From positions 62,001 to 126,000 of the forward strand of contig NZ_PDFK01000004.1 in assembly GCF_002845985.1 (NCBI RefSeq): a DNA stretch of 64,000 nucleotides. Reading direction: 5' to 3'. Positions 60,688-64,000 of this stretch are shown in pieces; positions within the stretch are counted from its first letter, which is position 1; the number at the start of each line of letters is the position of its first letter. The notes below the pieces were generated by a model, which was not told where the DNA came from, searched no databases, and was given only the letters and a program-made list of their open reading frames with translations. The position numbers and the translations under genes were made by a program. Origin of the DNA: Lysinibacillus fusiformis. GTDB lineage: Bacteria > Bacillota > Bacilli > Bacillales_A > Planococcaceae.

Positions 60688-62043
60688 ATGAATAAACGAT
60701 TTTTATCTACAACACTTGCCTTAACAATTGGCTTCAGTTCATTCGGAATGGTGCACACAGCCATCCAGCCGATACAGGTCGAGGCTGCTACAACAAATGC
60801 TCAAAACAACGCACAGGCTGTTGCAGCGAAAGCAGATCAACTCATTCAGACAGGGAAAAGCTTGATGGGTCAAGCGACATATAGCAATTCGGTTTACAAG
60901 TCTACATATCCATATAAATTTTCTTGTGCTTCATTTTTAATGTACATCTTTGAGAAAAATGGTGTAGACCTTGGGACATATAATGAAAATTATATGATTC
61001 AGCAAGGGACATATGTAGCAAGGAACCAATTACAAAAAGGCGATTTAGTGTTCTTTAAAAGTAAAAAAACAGGGACTGACCCCGATCATGTCGGCATGTA
61101 TATCGGTGACAATAAAATCATCCACATGGCTGATTCCAAACAAAATATTGTCATTTCTGATTTAAACAGTAAGCCGTATTATACAGAAAACTATGTATCT
61201 GCACGTAGAGTATTGCCTACCCTACTATCAGCCAATCCTGCAACAAAAGGCGATAAAATTGTAGAGAATGCCCTGACGTATAAAAACAAAGTAACGATTG
61301 GCACTTCAACAAGCGAGTCAAGCCTACGCTTCACAGCTCCAGCATTTGTTGATTTCATCTATCGTAAAAGTGGCGTGACACTCGGCGCTACTACGTTAAG
61401 CAATTTAATGAACCAAGGATCAACAGTGGCTCGTGCTAATTTGAGAAAGGGCGATTTAGTCTTCTTTAATAGTGTTAAAGGCTCTAAGACACCTTCGCTT
61501 GTAGGGATTTATGCGGGCGATCATCGAATCATCATTCCTAATTCAGACGGTGTGATGACAAGAGTGTTATTTGTAGATTATTATACTGAACATTATATTA
61601 CAGCGAAGCGCGTTTTCTCTGATTCCAACTCATCTCCCAGTGTAAGTGCACCTTCAGCTAGTACTTCAGCCAATCAAATTATTGCAACAGCTACCGGGTT
61701 AACAAGCAAAGCAAAATTCGGCTATACGTACAACGAAAGTGCACTGACTTTTACAAGTGCTGGTTTTACGTACTATGTCTTTAAAAAGCATGGTATTGAT
61801 TTAAAGGATAAGCTAGCAAGTAAGCAAGCTTTAGTAGGGACACGTATCCAAAAATCACAGCTTCAAAAAGGTGATTTACTGTTCTTCTCAACGAATAATG
61901 GTGGACAAGATATCACGCAAACTGGTATTTATTTAGGAAATAATCAATATATTAGTATGACTACTAATGGTATTGTGAAACAAAACATTTCTTCCACTTG
62001 GGCACAAAAGAATTTTGTAACAGCTCGACGTGTTTTAAAATAA
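60688..62043 (+). CDS. Secreted protein with three NlpC/P60 domains, two degenerate
   Basis: The 451-aa precursor has a signal peptide (ending near VEAA) and three tandem NlpC/P60 domains at about 40-180, 190-310 and 330-451. Domain 1 keeps the catalytic residues: Cys in FSCASFLMYIF, His in DHVGMYIG, and a second polar residue in IIHMAD. In domain 2 these are FTAPAF, SLVGIYAG and IIIPN; in domain 3 FTSAGF, TQTGIYLG and YISMT. Domains 2 and 3 therefore appear dead and may bind the wall. The start is the ATG at 60688 with AGGAGG upstream. It probably cuts peptidoglycan stem peptides. Confidence 0.92.
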   Translation: MNKRFLSTTLALTIGFSSFGMVHTAIQPIQVEAATTNAQNNAQAVAAKADQLIQTGKSLMGQATYSNSVYKSTYPYKFSCASFLMYIFEKNGVDLGTYNENYMIQQGTYVARNQLQKGDLVFFKSKKTGTDPDHVGMYIGDNKIIHMADSKQNIVISDLNSKPYYTENYVSARRVLPTLLSANPATKGDKIVENALTYKNKVTIGTSTSESSLRFTAPAFVDFIYRKSGVTLGATTLSNLMNQGSTVARANLRKGDLVFFNSVKGSKTPSLVGIYAGDHRIIIPNSDGVMTRVLFVDYYTEHYITAKRVFSDSNSSPSVSAPSASTSANQIIATATGLTSKAKFGYTYNESALTFTSAGFTYYVFKKHGIDLKDKLASKQALVGTRIQKSQLQKGDLLFFSTNNGGQDITQTGIYLGNNQYISMTTNGIVKQNISSTWAQKNFVTARRVLK

Positions 62044-62050
62044 GAATGGT

Positions 62051-62085
62051 TGGGTGTCTCAATGATGTTGAGACACCCTTTTTTG
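62051..62085 (+). terminator. Terminator of the NlpC/P60 gene
   Basis: GGGTGTCTCAA pairs perfectly with TTGAGACACCC and is followed by T6. Confidence 0.93.
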
Positions 62086-63474
62086 CTAGGATGAGTTTTT
62101 AAGCGTATTGGCAAATTCAATCATTGATCTACTCGACATCGGTCCTTTTATTAGGACAATTGTGTCTGCATCGAGCTTTGGTTTCAATAATTCTAAAACG
62201 CCTGTTACCTCTTTAAACGTATGAACCTCTGCGCTGGTTCCATCTTTTTGAGCTTGATCGGCAATCTTTTCCGCCCTTTTGCCGATGGTAATTAATGTAT
62301 CAATCTTTCTTTCTGCTACCATGGAGCCAATTTCGCGATGGTATTTTTCTTCAAAATTACCTAATCGTTTAATATCCCCTAGAACGAGAATGACTTTCTT
62401 CTCTTTTCCTACCGTATCTAGCACTTTTAGAGCTGCCTCTACAGATGTCGGGTTATTTGTCCACGTATCATCAATAATCGTACTGTCACCAAGCCCTGTC
62501 GTAAATTCTAAATGTCTTGCCATCTGTTTAAACGTTCGTAACCCAGCTATAGCCTGACGAATTGTCAGCCCCATTTCACGACAAGCTGCAATCGCGGCTA
62601 ATGCATTATAGACTTGATGCTCACCATAGCCAGGGACAAATACATTGTACGTGATAGCATCTACTTCTAAAGTAAACTTCATGCCCGTATTGGCAAACTC
62701 TACATTCGACGCTTTAAAATCTGCCGTCTCATGTAAACCAAACTTAATAATTTTCCCCTTAAACTTTTTCAGCGAAATTTTTTTGATGTTGGTATCATCG
62801 GCATTAATAATTAACGTACCATCTTCCTTAATGCCTTCCACAATTTCTGCCTTGGCCTTTATATAGCCTTCTAGGTTGAGACAGCCATCTAAATGATGCA
62901 CACCAATATTTGTAATAATACCAATAGTCGGTTGATAGATCATACACTGATGTTTAATATTCCCTGTGTTGCCTAAACCTAATTCAAAGATAGCGGCTTG
63001 TGTTTTTTCTTCAATCCCCGTTAAATAAGGCAATGATTGCCTTGGCTCGTTTTTACTGCTAACGGATGCCTGCACTTGCCAATGCTTACTAGCGATATGT
63101 TTTAGCATCTCTTTTGTCGTTGTTTTACCACAAGTTCCTGTTAAAGCCACAACAGGAATTTGAAAAAGACCACGATAATACTCGATAAATGTCCAGTAGG
63201 CCTGTGCAACACTTTTCACTTGTAAAACGGTTGTATTAGCTAAAGCGCTTTTCAATTCTGTAGACGGTTTATCGGAGATGATTAAAGACGGTCCCTTCCG
63301 ATCAACCTCTTGCCAGTTGATTTTATCGTTTCGACTAACAAACATGAGGGAATGACTTTTTGTTAGGTCATGCCGATTATAGTAAATGGCCTGCTGCACA
63401 GACCATTGTTCTGATCCATGAATGAGCTTTCCTTGTAGAACGGTTCTAAGTTTTTGCACACTAATGGGTTGCAA
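62086..63474 (-). CDS. MurF-like Mur ligase
   Basis: The 462-aa protein has the three Mur-ligase domains: an N-terminal substrate domain, a central ATPase with GTCGKTTTKEMLKHI and the later ITNIGVHHLDGC and NADD elements, and a C-terminal domain with DDTWTNNPTSVEAALKVL and GDIKRLG. MurF adds D-Ala-D-Ala to the UDP-MurNAc-tripeptide. A second, similar gene lies directly upstream, so this may be a specialised paralogue. I chose the TTG at 63472-63474, since GGAGG precedes it; the frame continues upstream without a start that has a site. Confidence 0.88.
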   Translation of the reverse strand: MQPISVQKLRTVLQGKLIHGSEQWSVQQAIYYNRHDLTKSHSLMFVSRNDKINWQEVDRKGPSLIISDKPSTELKSALANTTVLQVKSVAQAYWTFIEYYRGLFQIPVVALTGTCGKTTTKEMLKHIASKHWQVQASVSSKNEPRQSLPYLTGIEEKTQAAIFELGLGNTGNIKHQCMIYQPTIGIITNIGVHHLDGCLNLEGYIKAKAEIVEGIKEDGTLIINADDTNIKKISLKKFKGKIIKFGLHETADFKASNVEFANTGMKFTLEVDAITYNVFVPGYGEHQVYNALAAIAACREMGLTIRQAIAGLRTFKQMARHLEFTTGLGDSTIIDDTWTNNPTSVEAALKVLDTVGKEKKVILVLGDIKRLGNFEEKYHREIGSMVAERKIDTLITIGKRAEKIADQAQKDGTSAEVHTFKEVTGVLELLKPKLDADTIVLIKGPMSSRSMIEFANTLKNSS

Positions 63475-63620
63475 GTGTACTGCGCCTCCTCTCTTTATCA
63501 ATCTTGTATATGACTTACTCCTTCTCTTGATTCAGCGTGTTATATTCTGATCAATTACTATACCTTATTAGAATGTTCTTCTATGTGGCACAGTCAATAT
63601 CCTATATAGAAAGAAGCTGA

Positions 63621-64000
63621 CTAATCAGCAGGTGGGGTAGGTTTCAGCTTTAGCTCCGCTGCTAGTTTAGAAATCTGTTTGCTATACATATCTCCCTTTA
63701 TGAGCACAATCGTATTGTCATCGACAATCTTCTGCAATAACGGATAGACGAGTGTACTATTTTTAAATGTATAGACAGACTCGCTAAATCCTAACTTGAC
63801 TGCATGATCAGCCATAATCCTTGCATGCTCCCCTATGGTAATCAAGACATCCACGCCAATGCGTTTTATTAATTCCCCCGCTTGCTCGTGAATAATATAA
63901 CCCCATGAACCTAAGTCGGTAATCGTACCAATGACAGCAATCTTTTTCTTGCCATCTCCTAGCTCATTCAACACTTTTAAGGCTGCCTCCAAGGAAGTGG
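63621..64000 (-). CDS. Second MurF-like ligase, C-terminal part (cut by window edge)
   Basis: The visible 126 codons correspond to the Mur-ligase C-terminal domain: SLEAALKVLNELGDGKKKIA, GTITDLGS, DVLITIGEHARIMADHA and NTIVLIKGDMYSKQISKLA, aligning with the end of the neighbouring 62086-63474 gene. The frame is open through the right edge, so the N-terminal and ATPase domains lie outside. The two paralogues are tandem on the minus strand, 146 bp apart. Confidence 0.85.
   Translation of the reverse strand, partial: TSLEAALKVLNELGDGKKKIAVIGTITDLGSWGYIIHEQAGELIKRIGVDVLITIGEHARIMADHAVKLGFSESVYTFKNSTLVYPLLQKIVDDNTIVLIKGDMYSKQISKLAAELKLKPTPPAD

Overview
The window looks like a chromosomal segment of a low-GC, spore-forming Bacillales bacterium, most likely Lysinibacillus or a close relative (inference). 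Support comes from AGGAGG-type ribosome binding sites, a spo0M gene, sigma-A and ECF/sigma-W style promoters, Bacillus-type 7-1-7 Fur boxes, and a GlcNAc cluster that carries its own ptsH and ptsI. No rRNA, tRNA, insertion sequence, prophage or CRISPR was seen.

Layout. 1-7.2 kb: a TPR protein cut by the window edge; an ECF sigma factor with a membrane partner; a MerR/DUF4260 pair; and a response regulator/histidine kinase operon ending in a LolA-like lipoprotein and small membrane proteins. 7.3-7.9 kb: repeat array 1. 7.9-14 kb: phosphate transporter pit with a DUF47 partner, an NhaC antiporter, a PH-domain protein, a CcdA-like protein and spo0M. 14-21 kb: the GlcNAc operon (PTS permease, nagA, SIS protein, nagB, ptsH, ptsI) behind a NagR-like operator and a cre-like site. 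21-29.3 kb: three ABC-2 transporter systems, one next to a small secreted protein. 29.7-36.9 kb: a decayed HAD gene, a PucR / NCS1 permease / DUF917 / hydantoinase-like catabolic cluster, and a frameshifted pentapeptide-repeat gene. 36.9-40.8 kb: the efeO-efeB-efeU iron uptake operon under a Fur box. 40.9-44.6 kb: MarR/MFS pair, repeat array 2, a NERD protein. 44.6-51.4 kb: Fur-box-preceded ferredoxin-NADP reductase, a methyltransferase, a DUF418/DesK-DesR-like operon, and two lipoproteins. 51.5-57.4 kb: a second OmpR-type two-component system, a PepSY protein, a TetR/alcohol dehydrogenase pair and a 58-codon gene. 57.4-57.8 kb: a cobalamin riboswitch in front of a 40-codon ORF. 57.9-60.0 kb: a lipoprotein and the 1.5-kb repeat array 3. 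60-64 kb: a VOC protein, a three-domain NlpC/P60 protein and two tandem MurF-like ligases, the second cut by the edge.

The most unusual features are three unlinked arrays (about 0.55, 0.58 and 1.5 kb) of one 21-bp unit that begins TATCC. All three have TATCC on the plus strand whatever the direction of the flanking genes. Arrays 2 and 3 contain 19-bp units that break any reading frame. Fourteen units of array 3 read TTATCCAC followed by C or T, one base from the DnaA box. Also worth attention are the cobalamin riboswitch with no recognisable B12 gene, the secreted-protein/ABC locus at 25.8-29.3 kb, and the NlpC/P60 protein in which only one of three domains keeps its catalytic residues.
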